Origin: an uncultured Alphaproteobacteria bacterium | GTDB taxonomy: Bacteria > Pseudomonadota > Alphaproteobacteria > Micropepsales > Micropepsaceae | Length of the DNA: 64,000 nucleotides | Direction: 5' to 3' | Assembly (NCBI GenBank): GCA_902826695.1 | Contig: CADEFU010000007.1 | Span: 62,001-126,000, forward strand | Shown here: one piece after another, positions 35,372 through 44,264 of the stretch | How positions within the stretch are numbered: the first letter of the stretch is position 1 | Layout of the letters: each line of letters starts with the position of its first letter | Notes under the pieces: generated by a model | What the model saw: the letters and a program-made list of their open reading frames with translations, nothing else | Databases searched by the model: none | What the model was told of the DNA's origin: nothing | Translations under genes and position numbers: made by a program

Positions 35372-35849
35372 CGGCCCGTCCGCGCGCCGCCCGCAAAAGC
35401 GCCACCGAATAGAGCCGGTGAAACCACAGCAGCGCGCTGAAGCCGGATCCCATACGGCCGTCGCGTCCAGGCACGACGGCGGAGCCAAAGTAGAGCCGCG
35501 TCCCCCCGGCGTCAGGCGCCACCATGAACCACGACCGCGTGCGCCCCACATAGTCGCACATCAGCAGCTGATCGGTGCTGCGCTTCTCCGTTGTCCAAGC
35601 CGCAAACGTCGATGCGGCACCCGAGGCCAGCCGCGCCGCATCCTCATCCGTCGACGGCTTGCGCACGGCCCACGTCAGGATGAACCGCTCGATTCTGAAG
35701 AGCGGGCTCGTGTAGAATGCACGCACATAGCGCTCAAGCGTCACGGCACCCGGCACGACCGTCGAGTAGCAGTCCGCAAACGCGCCGCGCTCGCGATAGG
35801 CGATGAGGAACGAGTCGCGAGGCAGCTCTCCGGCCGCAACCGCGCTCAA
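35343..35849 (-). CDS. Hypothetical protein, TTG start coupled to DUF1993 gene
   Basis: 168 residues if started at TTG 35849, whose TTGA overlaps the stop of the upstream DUF1993 gene. Features: FADCYSTVVPGAVTLERYVRAFYTSPLFRIERFILTW, then MCDYVGRTRSWFMVAPDAGGTRLYFGSAVVPG. It looks like a membrane-peripheral START-like or DUF2867-like protein and ends GRAAISATSDTR. No catalytic motif seen. Confidence 0.65.
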   Translation of the reverse strand: MSAVAAGELPRDSFLIAYRERGAFADCYSTVVPGAVTLERYVRAFYTSPLFRIERFILTWAVRKPSTDEDAARLASGAASTFAAWTTEKRSTDQLLMCDYVGRTRSWFMVAPDAGGTRLYFGSAVVPGRDGRMGSGFSALLWFHRLYSVALLRAARGRAAISATSDTR

Positions 35850-36367
35850 GCCTTCATCCGCATCTGCCCCAAGAAGTCGCGCTTGCCGAGCGGCACGCCC
35901 TTCATGCGCAGGATGTCGTAGGCCGTCGTCGCGTGGAAATGGAAGTTCGGCAGCGAGAACGACATAACGAATCCCTCCGCGGTGAACGGAATCTTGAAGT
36001 CGCGCAATTGGAACACCATGTCCCGGCCCTCAAGCGCGTTCACCTCGGCAGCGCTCAGCTTCGTCAGCGCGTCGCGCGCATCCGTCACCATCTTCTGCAG
36101 GCCCTTATAGTCCTGCGCCGGAATGGACGGCGGTGGTGTCGCCAGACCCTTCTTCAGGCCGTCGATAGCGCCGATCGAGTGGTGCACGACTGACTGCACT
36201 TGGAACTGCAGCGGCAGCATCTCCGCATGGATGCGCGCCTCGACCAGCGTGTTCGCATCGATGTTGTTCTCGGCGCAATACTTCGCGCCCTTCTCGAGCA
36301 CGCCGGCGACGCCGCCGATTCCCTGCAGATAACTCGCGACGCTCAAATCGTACAATGCGATACCCAT
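35846..36367 (-). CDS. DUF1993 family protein
   Basis: 173 residues. The four-helix DinB/YfiT-like DUF1993 fold is recognisable: MGIALYDLSVASYLQGIGGVAGVLEKGAKY, LVEARIHAEMLPLQFQVQSVVHHSIGAI, PPSIPAQDYKGLQKMV, and PNFHFHATTAYDILRMKGVPLGKRDFLG at the C-terminus, with H in two helices that could bind a metal. Role unknown. Translationally coupled to the downstream TTG gene. Confidence 0.85.
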   Translation of the reverse strand: MGIALYDLSVASYLQGIGGVAGVLEKGAKYCAENNIDANTLVEARIHAEMLPLQFQVQSVVHHSIGAIDGLKKGLATPPPSIPAQDYKGLQKMVTDARDALTKLSAAEVNALEGRDMVFQLRDFKIPFTAEGFVMSFSLPNFHFHATTAYDILRMKGVPLGKRDFLGQMRMKA

Positions 36368-36440
36368 GCGACGGCCCTTTCCATTGCTCTAGCCTTGACG
36401 GAGGATTAGAGGCAAAAGCCAAAAGCGACAAGGACCTCGC

Positions 36441-37229
36441 ATGACCGACGCTCACGACGCCGTCGCCGCTTACAACAAGCGCGCCTGGAACAACCTCGTC
36501 GCCAACGGCAACAAGTGGACCGTTCCCGTAGCGGCGGACGTCATCGCCAAAGCGCGGCGCGGCGACCTTTCGCTACTGCTCACGCCGACCAAGCCCGTGC
36601 CGGCCGAATGGCTCGGCCACTTGAAGGGTAAGCGCGTGCTGGGCTTGGCCTGCGGTGGCGGTCAACAAGGTCCGTGCCTTGCGGCCGCTGGCGCAACCGT
36701 GACGATCCTCGACAACGCGCCCGCCCAGCTCGCGCAAGACCAGGGCGTCGCCGAACGCGAAGGCCTCACGCTCGAAACAATCGAAGGCGACATGCGCGAT
36801 CTCTCAATGTTCGCCGACGAAACCTTCGACCTGATCTTTCACCCCTGTTCGAACTGCTTCGTCCCGGATGTCCGCCCGGTTTGGCGCGAAGCCCACCGCG
36901 TGCTGAAGCGGGGAGGGGCGTTGCTGTCGGGCTTCGTCAATCCCATCGTCTTCATGCTCGACCTCGCGAAGGAACGCGAAGGCATCGCGCAACTGAAGTA
37001 CAAGCAACCGTTCTCCGCGACGGAGCAGGCGGACGATCCCGAAATTAAAGACCTTCGCGACAAAAGCGAACCGCTCGACTTCGGCCACACGCTAACCGAC
37101 CAAATCGCAGGCCAACTCGACGCCGGCTTCACGCTCACCGGCTTCTACGAAGACAACTGGCCGTCCGACGTGTCCCCGCTACAAGGCCTAATGGATCCCT
37201 ACATCGCCACCCGCGCCGTCAAAGTCTGA
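36441..37229 (+). CDS. SAM-dependent methyltransferase, class I
   Basis: 262 residues. MTDAHDAVAAYNKRAWNNLV at the N-terminus; motif I is KGKRVLGLACGGGQQGPCLAAAGA, motif II VTILDNAPAQLAQD, then EGDMRDLSMFADETFDLIFHPCSNCFVPDVRPVWREAHRVLKRGG, and YEDNWPSDVSPLQGLMDPYIATRAVK at the end. Methyltransf_11-like. The C-S-N-C and W-R-E-A-H-R motifs are typical of a widespread uncharacterised bacterial subgroup. Substrate unknown. Confidence 0.88.
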   Translation: MTDAHDAVAAYNKRAWNNLVANGNKWTVPVAADVIAKARRGDLSLLLTPTKPVPAEWLGHLKGKRVLGLACGGGQQGPCLAAAGATVTILDNAPAQLAQDQGVAEREGLTLETIEGDMRDLSMFADETFDLIFHPCSNCFVPDVRPVWREAHRVLKRGGALLSGFVNPIVFMLDLAKEREGIAQLKYKQPFSATEQADDPEIKDLRDKSEPLDFGHTLTDQIAGQLDAGFTLTGFYEDNWPSDVSPLQGLMDPYIATRAVKV

Positions 37230-37302
37230 GCCACATACGTTGCAATCGCACGCCCCGCAGCCCTAAAGTGGCCGCGAAGAAGAAACCCGAGGGACACAGT
37301 TC

Positions 37303-38795
37303 ATGCGCCGCATTCTAATCGGCATCGCCGCAGCCCTCGTCCTACTCGTCGCCGTCGTTGTCGGACGTACGCTGATGGTGCCCGCCTACAAGCCCGTGCC
37401 CGCGCGCGCGGTTTCGGCGTTCGACGCGAACACCGTCGCGCAGCATCTTGCCGACGCCGTGAAGTTCCGCACGATCTCCTGGCAGGAAGGTGCGCCCGCC
37501 GAGGATGTCGCCGCGAGCGCTGCCGCGTTCGTTGCCTTTCGCGACTGGATCGAGACGACCTACCCGAACGTCGCCAAGACGCTGACGCGCGAGATCGTAT
37601 CCGGCCACAGCGTGCTTATGACCTGGAAAGGCGCGGACGCGGCGCTCAAGCCCATCCTCCTGATGTCGCACATGGATGTCGTTCCCGTCGTTGCGGGCAC
37701 CGAGAAGAACTGGACACATGACGCCTTCGAAGGCGTGATCGCCGATGGCCACATCTGGGGTCGAGGCACGCTCGATACGAAGCAGGGCATTATCGGCATG
37801 CTGGAGGCGGCCGAACTGCTCATCTCGAAAGGGTTTCAGCCAAAGCGAACGATCATGTTCGCCTTCGGCCACGACGAGGAAATCGGTGGCACGAACGGCA
37901 ACGCGAAGATCGCGGCTCTTTTGGCAGAGCGCAAAGTCGAACTCGAGTTCGTCAACGACGAAGGCGGCATGATCGCGAACGGTGCGTTGCCCGGCGTCGA
38001 AGCGCCGATCGCGCTCGTCGGCGTGGCTGAGAAGGGGGGTATCACGCTCGAACTCACCGCCAAGGCTGCGGGCGGCCACTCCTCCGCGCCGCCAGCCGTC
38101 GCCGAGACCGCGATCGGCCGTCTCGCGCATGCGATCGAAAAGCTGGGCGACGAACCTCCATTCGAGAGCGGCCTCGACGAAACCTCACGCGCCACGGTAT
38201 GGGCATGGCGCCGGCGACCGGCTTCATCCGCCGCATGACCTCGGCAAACCTCTGGCTACTCGAACCGCTCGTCGAAGGTGCAATGCGCGCCTCCCCGGCA
38301 GGCGCCGCACAACTTCACACGACGATAGCCCCCACGATCATCACCGGCGGCGTGAAAGACAACGTCATGCCGCCCGAGGCGAAAGCCCGCGTCAACTTCC
38401 GCATCCATCCGCGCGACACGGTCGAAGGCGTCATCGAGAAGGTGAGGCGCGCCGTCGCCGACGACCAAGTCGACGTCGCCCCAACGCACGAGGGCCGCAA
38501 CCCATCGCCAGTCTCCGACATGAACGGCACGCAATACGCCCACATCAAGCGTACGCTCGAAGCCGTGCGTCCCGGCGTCCTCGTCGTGCCCACGCTCGTC
38601 ATCGCCGGCACCGACTCGCGCTACTACTTCAAGCTCACGAAGAACGTCTTCCGCATCATCCCCGTCGAACTCGGCGACGGCGACCTACAGCGCATCCACG
38701 GCACCAACGAACGCATCTCGATCGCAAGCGCGCGCCAGGTCGCCGACTATTACTACACGCTGATGAGCACGATGGACGGGCAGCAGACGCCTTAG
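37303..38795 (+). pseudogene. M20-family carboxypeptidase broken by a frameshift
   Basis: The first frame (37303-38238) encodes a signal-anchor, then the catalytic half with metal residues: MSHMDVVPVV, WGRGTLDTKQG, FGHDEEIGGTNG, FVNDEGGMI, and GGHSSAPP at the start of the dimerisation domain. The second frame (from about 38199, TGFIRRMTSANLWLLEPL onwards) encodes the rest: TIAPTIITGGVKDNVMPPEAKARVNFRIHPRDTVEG, then GTDSRYYFKL and a C-terminal metal-binding part. The two halves overlap without loss and join near 38185-38205, so a single indel is enough. This is PM20D1/CPG2-like peptidase. A sequencing error, a decayed gene or programmed frameshifting all fit. Confidence 0.75.
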
Positions 38796-39685
38796 GACTT
38801 CACGTACGCCGACAACCCCTCGGCGAGCGCATCGTAGGTCAGACGCACGCGCCGGACCGTGCGCAGATCCTCGTGCATCACCAACCACATCTCGAGCGGC
38901 AGCTTGATCGCGTTGTGTAGCACGGGAACGAGGTTGCGTTCGCGAGCGGCAAGCTGGCGCTGCATACCGCCGATCCCGGCCCCAGCGCGCAGCAGCGCCA
39001 ATTGCGCCAGATCGTTGTCGGTACGCAGCGAAAAAGAGTCACGCGTGACTGCGACGCCAAGCTCGTTCAAGCCGGTGATGATCGGCGGTTGCGCGTCGTA
39101 GCCGATAATGTCGTGCTGGGCTAGATCGGCGATCGCCTTCGGGAGGCCTCGCCGTTTCACATAGGCCTTGTGCGCGTAGAGCAGCGCGGGAACGTCGCCA
39201 ATCTTGCGCGCGACCAGATTCTGCTGTGTCGGCCGAACCATACGCACCGCCACATCCGCCTCGCGCTGCAGCAGGTTCTCCGTCCGGTTCGTGAGCACGA
39301 GCTCGACCGCGATCGAAGGATGCTTCGCGCGCAGCTTGGCGATGATCGCGGGCAGCACCTCCGCGCCGATCACGTCGCTGGCCGTGATGCGCACCGTCCC
39401 GCGCTCGTCCGCCGCTTCGCCGGTCGCGGTCCGTTGCAGCGCCGCCGCCGTCGCCGCCATCGCCTGCGCGTGCGGAACAAGGTCGAGCGCTGCGTCGCTG
39501 AGCTTCAGCCCGTGTACGGAGCGTGTGAACAGCTTCACGCCGAGTGCGTCCTCCAGCGCATCGACGTGCCGGCCGATCGTCGGTTGTGTCAGGCCAAGCG
39601 CCCGTGCGGCCGCCGACAAGCTCTTGTGCTCGACGACGGCCAGAAACGAACGGATCAACGTCCAATCGAGCGTGGAAAGCGTCAT
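38792..39685 (-). CDS. LysR-family transcriptional regulator
   Basis: 297 residues. The N-terminal winged helix is explicit (LDWTLIRSFLAVVEHKSLSAAARALGLTQPTIGRHVDALEDALGVKLFTR). The effector domain has VRITASDVIGAEVLPAIIAKLRAKHPSIAVELVLTNRTENLLQREADVAVR. Convergent with the M20 peptidase by a 4-base overlap, and divergent from the membrane protein at 39781, which it may regulate. Confidence 0.9.
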   Translation of the reverse strand: MTLSTLDWTLIRSFLAVVEHKSLSAAARALGLTQPTIGRHVDALEDALGVKLFTRSVHGLKLSDAALDLVPHAQAMAATAAALQRTATGEAADERGTVRITASDVIGAEVLPAIIAKLRAKHPSIAVELVLTNRTENLLQREADVAVRMVRPTQQNLVARKIGDVPALLYAHKAYVKRRGLPKAIADLAQHDIIGYDAQPPIITGLNELGVAVTRDSFSLRTDNDLAQLALLRAGAGIGGMQRQLAARERNLVPVLHNAIKLPLEMWLVMHEDLRTVRRVRLTYDALAEGLSAYVKS

Positions 39686-39780
39686 ACATAAATGTATAGC
39701 GGCTGACCGAAGAACGGCAATTCCTAAACACCCCGCACGTGGCCGAAACTGCGTCCCTGGTTAATCGATTGGAGGCATTC

Positions 39781-40437
39781 ATGTTCGTCGGCCACTACGC
39801 ACCCGTCTTCGCCCTTGCGGCCGCCCGCCGCGAGCCGGGCCTGGCCACAGGCTTCGTCGCGGTGCAGCTCATCGACCTCGGCTTCATGTCGTTGTCCTAC
39901 TTCGGCATCGAAAAGTGGCGGGCGAACCCCTCGATCGAAGGCTTCACGCCGATCGACCTCTACTACATGCCCTACACGCACAGCCTCGCCGGCGCGTCGC
40001 TCTGGGCCGCAGCGTTCGCGCTCGTCGCGGCAGCGTTCACGCCGGCCGGTCAACGCGTGCTGAGTGCGCTGATCGCAGGCGCGCTCGTGCTCTCCCATTG
40101 GTTCCTGGATCTCATCGTCCACCGAAGCGACCTACCGCTGGTCCATGACACGGACCACAAGCTCGGCTACGCACTCTGGGACCAACCGCTCATCGAAGCG
40201 CCTCTGGAGCTTGGTTTGCTGTTCGCCGGCTTCGCGCTCTTCATGGCAGCAACCAAGCCGCGCGGCACAATGGGCAGGATCGTCCCCTGGGTCATGATGA
40301 CCGCGCTCCTGGTTCTTCAGGGCATCAACTGGTTCACACCGCCCGCTCCCGACGCAGCCTCGTTCGCAGGCCTCGGCCTCACCGCCTACCTGAGCCTCGC
40401 AGCCCTCGCCCTCTGGCTCGACCGGGTGCGCTCGTGA
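39781..40437 (+). CDS. Conserved polytopic membrane protein
   Basis: 218 residues from ATG 39781 (MFVGHYAPVFALAAARREPG). An upstream in-frame start at 39739 would overlap the LysR promoter. Six or so helices with conserved charged loops: DLYYMPYTHSLAGASLW, SHWFLDLIVHRSDLPL and DTDHKLGYALWDQPLIEA. Histidines and aspartates cluster near the membrane face as in membrane-bound metal-dependent hydrolase-like families. No function known. Next to the acyl-CoA synthetase gene (convergent, 7-base gap). Confidence 0.72.
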   Translation: MFVGHYAPVFALAAARREPGLATGFVAVQLIDLGFMSLSYFGIEKWRANPSIEGFTPIDLYYMPYTHSLAGASLWAAAFALVAAAFTPAGQRVLSALIAGALVLSHWFLDLIVHRSDLPLVHDTDHKLGYALWDQPLIEAPLELGLLFAGFALFMAATKPRGTMGRIVPWVMMTALLVLQGINWFTPPAPDAASFAGLGLTAYLSLAALALWLDRVRS

Positions 40438-40444
40438 AGCGCGC

Positions 40445-42007
40445 TCACACCCGGCTCTTGCGCCCTTCCCAGAACGGCTTGCGCAAGTCGCGCTTCAAGA
40501 TCTTCCCCGAACCCGTGCGCGGAATCTCCGTCATGTAGGAGATCGACCGCGGCACCTTGTAACCGGCAAGGTGTTCGCGCGCGTAGGCAGTGATCTGATC
40601 CTTCGTCAACGTGACGCCGGGCCTGACGACCACGATCGCATGCACCGCCTCGCCCCATTCGTCGTCCGGGATGCCGAACACGGCGACATCGTTGATGTCT
40701 GCATGTTGTTCGAGCGCCGCCTCGATCTCCGCCGGATAGATGTTCACGCCGCCCGAGATGATCATGTCCTTCTTGCGATCGCAGATATAGTAGAAGCCTT
40801 CCTCGTCGTAGTACGCGATGTCGCCGACGGTCTGCCAGCCGTCGCGCCGGTCTGCTTCGAACTTGTCCTGCGCCTTGTGATAGGTCGAGAACATGTTCGC
40901 GCTCTTGACGTAAAGCTCGCCCTCCACATTCGGCGCGCTCACCACACTGCCATCCTCCGCGAACAACCGTATCTCGACGCCAGGCGCAGGCCGCCCACAC
41001 GAGCCCGGCTTCGACAGCTGATGCTCCGGCCGCAACACCGTGTTCACGCCAAGCTCGGTCGACCCGTACACCTCGAACAGCGACAGCTTCGGTAACCGCG
41101 ATAGATAAAGCTGCTTCAGCGCGTACGACCACGGCGCCGCATTCGCCACCATCCGCGCCATCGACGATACGTCGTATTTCTTGAACACCGCCTCCGGCAG
41201 TTGGCAGATGCGCCGGATCGGCGTCGGCGCCGCGAACGTCGTGGTCACCTTGTACTTCTGGACGAGACGAAGCCAGTCTTCCTCATCGAACTTGTGCTGC
41301 AGCACCGCCGTGTTGCCGAGCCGGTGCGCCGTCGTGAGGAACCCGCCCGGCCCCGAGTGATAGAGCGGCCCCGTCGTGATGTAGACGTCGTTCTCGACGT
41401 AGCCGATCTCGTTCCAAAGCGCGAGCGATTGCGCCGGATTGCCGAGCGACGACCGCACGGCCCCCTTCGGCTTGCCGGTGGTGCCCGACGTATAGATCAT
41501 CGTCATTGGCTCGAGCGGCGGCCCGTCAATGACCACCGGCGTGCTTGGCAAGTTTTCGAGCAGCGGCTCGACCCGCTTTTGGCCGGCGGCCGGCGCGCCG
41601 TCGAATATCAGCGTCTCGCGCACCTTCGGCGTCTCGGGCCTGATCTTCGCAAAGAAGTCCGCAAACTCTGCATCCGCAAACACCACGACAGCGTCGGAGT
41701 TGTCGACGACGTACGTGGCCTCTTCCGGCGTCAGGCGATAGTTGAGGGGCACGCCAACCGCGCCGATTTTGCGAACAGCATTCGACATAGCAACCAGCCA
41801 GCAAGAGTTCTGCCCGCACGACACGATCCGGTCCTTGGGCTTGACGCCCATATCGAGCAGCAAGCGCGCAAGCTTGTTCGCGTTCGCCTCCAACGCCGCA
41901 AAGGTCCACGTCACGATCCGCCCCTCCGGTCGGTCGTCCACGAGCGCAAGCTTCGAACCCAGTCGCGCGGCAAGGTCGGTCAGAACGTCGGCCATAGGAG
42001 CACTCAT
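40445..42007 (-). CDS. Acyl-CoA synthetase (AMP-dependent ligase)
   Basis: 520 residues from ATG 42007 (MSAPMADVLTDLA); ATG 41995 is an alternative. ANL-superfamily motifs: MTMIYTSGTTGKPKGAVRS (P-loop-like A3), FEVYGSTELGVNTV, WQTVGDIAYYDEEGFYYICDRKKDMIISGGVNIYPAEIE (A7/A8 hinge region), and the catalytic Lys near the end (RTGSGKILKRDLR). Length is typical for medium- or long-chain enzymes. Makes an acyl-adenylate then acyl-CoA in the cytoplasm; chain preference unknown. Confidence 0.92.
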   Translation of the reverse strand: MSAPMADVLTDLAARLGSKLALVDDRPEGRIVTWTFAALEANANKLARLLLDMGVKPKDRIVSCGQNSCWLVAMSNAVRKIGAVGVPLNYRLTPEEATYVVDNSDAVVVFADAEFADFFAKIRPETPKVRETLIFDGAPAAGQKRVEPLLENLPSTPVVIDGPPLEPMTMIYTSGTTGKPKGAVRSSLGNPAQSLALWNEIGYVENDVYITTGPLYHSGPGGFLTTAHRLGNTAVLQHKFDEEDWLRLVQKYKVTTTFAAPTPIRRICQLPEAVFKKYDVSSMARMVANAAPWSYALKQLYLSRLPKLSLFEVYGSTELGVNTVLRPEHQLSKPGSCGRPAPGVEIRLFAEDGSVVSAPNVEGELYVKSANMFSTYHKAQDKFEADRRDGWQTVGDIAYYDEEGFYYICDRKKDMIISGGVNIYPAEIEAALEQHADINDVAVFGIPDDEWGEAVHAIVVVRPGVTLTKDQITAYAREHLAGYKVPRSISYMTEIPRTGSGKILKRDLRKPFWEGRKSRV

Positions 42008-42174
42008 GTTGAAATGACGGGATGGCCGAGTGTTGCCGCAAAACCCGACGCCGCACAATCGCCCTCTGAGAGCGTGGCCGGCACCCTTTGCGGCCCCGCC
42101 AGGCGTCCGTGTATGTGGATGCGCTCAATAAGAGCGGGCGAAACTGGCCTCGCTCCCCAACTGGACCACACAAG

Positions 42175-42633
42175 GTGAACCATCTCCTCCTGCGCCCGAT
42201 CGTCAAACCCGACCACGCCAAGCTCGCCGAAGCCTACGAGGTCGCAGCCGACGTCTTTCGCACCGTCGGCAACACGACGATCCGGATCCCGAAATTCTTC
42301 CAGTACGACGGCTCCAGCCTGCCCATGCCCGCCTGGCCGATCTTCGGCACGCCGTTCTCGCCCCAGCTGATGGGCGCGTCCGTGTTTCACGATTGGCTCT
42401 ACCCCACGCATCAGGTCGCCAAGAAAACGGCGGACCGGCTGTTCCACCAGATGCTGGTCGAAGATGGCGTCGACGAACAGCGCGCCTGGATGATGAAGAC
42501 GGTGGTCGCCGAATTCGGCGAACCGTCTTGGCAGAACGACGCCCGCGACAAAGCCTACATCGCACGCCTCACGCACCGCATCGCGACGGATGGCCGTGAC
42601 CCCGCCCACTACGGACTCCCGCCCAAGTCATGA
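42175..42633 (+). CDS. DUF1353 family protein
   Basis: 152 residues from GTG 42175 (VNHLLLRPIV); the upstream frame to 42088 is possible but has no good ribosome site either, so the start is uncertain. The core TTIRIPKFFQYDGSSLP, ASVFHDWLYPTHQVAKKTADRLFHQMLVEDGV is the DUF1353 signature with its H-D-W and D-R-x-F motifs. The next gene starts inside its stop codon (ATGA). Function unknown; relatives occur in phage-like and toxin contexts, but none is seen here. Confidence 0.75.
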   Translation: MNHLLLRPIVKPDHAKLAEAYEVAADVFRTVGNTTIRIPKFFQYDGSSLPMPAWPIFGTPFSPQLMGASVFHDWLYPTHQVAKKTADRLFHQMLVEDGVDEQRAWMMKTVVAEFGEPSWQNDARDKAYIARLTHRIATDGRDPAHYGLPPKS

Positions 42634-43934
42634 ACCGCACCATCGCACTTCTTTGCCTCGCGGCAGCCGGCGCCACACCCGCACCCGCCGGCGAACCCGC
42701 GTTCGATGTGACGGCGTATGACGTGCGCATAGCGCCCGACTTCGCAACGCAAACAGTTGCCGGCCAAACGGTAATCCACTTCAAGAGCGCCGCACACGGT
42801 CTCAAGGCGCTATCGTTCAGCGCCAACGCGCTCGACGTGACCGCTTCGCTAAGCGGCGAAGACATGGTCGGCGCGGAAGTGCAGGGCGACCGCCGCGTTT
42901 TCCACCTGCCGCGCGCGATGCGCAAGGGCGAAACCGGCCGCCTGACGGTGAGCTTCAAGGGCAAGGCGCCGAAGGGTCTCGTCTGGACGGCAGACACCGT
43001 CTACGCGAACTACTTCACCTGCGACTACATGATCTGCGATCAAGACCGCCCCGGCGACAAGGCGAAGATCGACGTTCGCATCACGCTGCCGCCGGGGATG
43101 GAAGTCATCGCGCCGGGACGCCGCATCGCCACGTCGATGACGCGCGGCGCACAGACCACGCACTGGCGTTCGCGCCGCACACTCTCCGGCTACCTCTTTG
43201 GGTTTGCGGCCGGAAGGTTTCGGCGCATGGACATCACCGATGCGCGGATCAAGCTGCCGGTCCTCGCCGCGACAAGCGACAGCGCGACCGTCGCCCAAAT
43301 GTTCGCCGATACGCCACGCATGCTCGCGTTCTTCGAAGACAGGGCAGGTGTGCGCCTTCCCGAGCGCGCCTACACGCAAGTCCTGGTCGCCGGTGGCGAG
43401 GCGCAAGAAGCGGCGAACCACGCCATCATCGGCCTCGACAACATCGCCCCCATCCTTGAGAACCCGCACGAAGACTGGGTCATCGCGCACGAGCTCGCGC
43501 ACCAATGGTGGGGCAACGCCGTCACCTGCGCCGACTGGTCGGAACTCTGGCTGAACGAAGGCCTCACCGTCTTCATGGTGGCCGCCTGGAAAGAGCAACG
43601 CTGGGGCAGGGCCGACTACGACCGCGAACTCGAACTCGCCAACAAGCGTTGGGACGCGGCAAAGCAGCAAGGCTTCGATGTGCCGTTGAGTTGGCAAGGC
43701 AAATACCCTTCGCTCCGCCTCAAACGCGCGATGGCCTATGCGAAGGCCGTGGTTTTCCTCGACCTTCTACGCAAAGAACTAGGCGAGGACGCGTTCTGGC
43801 GCGGCATCAAAATCTACACGCGCACGCATTGGGACAAGACCGTCCGCGCGCAGGACTTGCAGCACGCGTTCGAACGCTCATCAAAACGTGATCTCGCGAG
43901 CCTGTTTCAAACATGGGTTTACGGAAGGATGTGA
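42630..43934 (+). CDS. M1-family zinc metallopeptidase, exported
   Basis: 434 residues. Signal peptide MNRTIALLCLAAAGATPAPAG. N-terminal beta domain (FDVTAYDVRIAPDFATQTVAGQTVIHF), then the catalytic block VIAHELAHQWWGNAVTCADWSELWLNEGLTVFM, which is H-E-x-x-H with the downstream N-E-G. It is shorter than full aminopeptidase N and lacks the large C-terminal domain. The exopeptidase G-x-M-E-N loop is replaced by EAQEAANHAIIG, so substrate recognition may differ. Periplasmic; coupled to the DUF1353 gene. Confidence 0.88.
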   Translation: MNRTIALLCLAAAGATPAPAGEPAFDVTAYDVRIAPDFATQTVAGQTVIHFKSAAHGLKALSFSANALDVTASLSGEDMVGAEVQGDRRVFHLPRAMRKGETGRLTVSFKGKAPKGLVWTADTVYANYFTCDYMICDQDRPGDKAKIDVRITLPPGMEVIAPGRRIATSMTRGAQTTHWRSRRTLSGYLFGFAAGRFRRMDITDARIKLPVLAATSDSATVAQMFADTPRMLAFFEDRAGVRLPERAYTQVLVAGGEAQEAANHAIIGLDNIAPILENPHEDWVIAHELAHQWWGNAVTCADWSELWLNEGLTVFMVAAWKEQRWGRADYDRELELANKRWDAAKQQGFDVPLSWQGKYPSLRLKRAMAYAKAVVFLDLLRKELGEDAFWRGIKIYTRTHWDKTVRAQDLQHAFERSSKRDLASLFQTWVYGRM

Positions 43935-44002
43935 GCGCCGTCGCACGACACGGGGCAGGGCGGTGCCATAGACGACGCGTTCGACCTTCTGGAGGTGCGA
44001 GC

Positions 44003-44181
44003 ATGCCCCGTTATTCAGCTGCATCGGCCTATGCCACTATGGCAAGCCTCACCACGTGCTGACATTCGCCGGCATGATGCGCTCACACTTCGGTCAGCTC
44101 GTTGCCCTCTCAAAACCCACCGTCCGCGCCGATCGCGGCAAGGGCGAGGCCACGACGACAGTCTTGCTCAAAGCTGCTTGA
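44003..44181 (+). pseudogene. Small gene with apparent frameshift
   Basis: A strong GGAGGT ribosome site six bases before ATG 44003 opens a frame (MPRYSAASAYATMASLTTC) that stops at 44062. One frame over, coding continues as YGKPHHVLTFAGMMRSHFGQ to a stop at 44181. A single-base indel near 44036-44042 would join them into a small conserved-looking protein of about 58 residues. Family not recognised. Confidence 0.35.
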
Positions 44182-44209
44182 CGCTTTCGCAATAACGCCG
44201 ACCAAACGA

Positions 44210-44238
44210 AAAGGGCGGAGACAACGCCTCCGCCCTTT
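44210..44238 (-). terminator. Terminator hairpin of the first OmpA-like gene
   Basis: AAAGGGCGGAG (44210-44220) pairs perfectly with CTCCGCCCTTT (44228-44238) over a 7-base loop. On the minus strand it is followed by TTTTCGTTT, 26 bases after the stop of the 44265-45320 gene. Confidence 0.85.
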
Positions 44239-44264
44239 CCAACTCATCCCCTACTATTCAAGCT

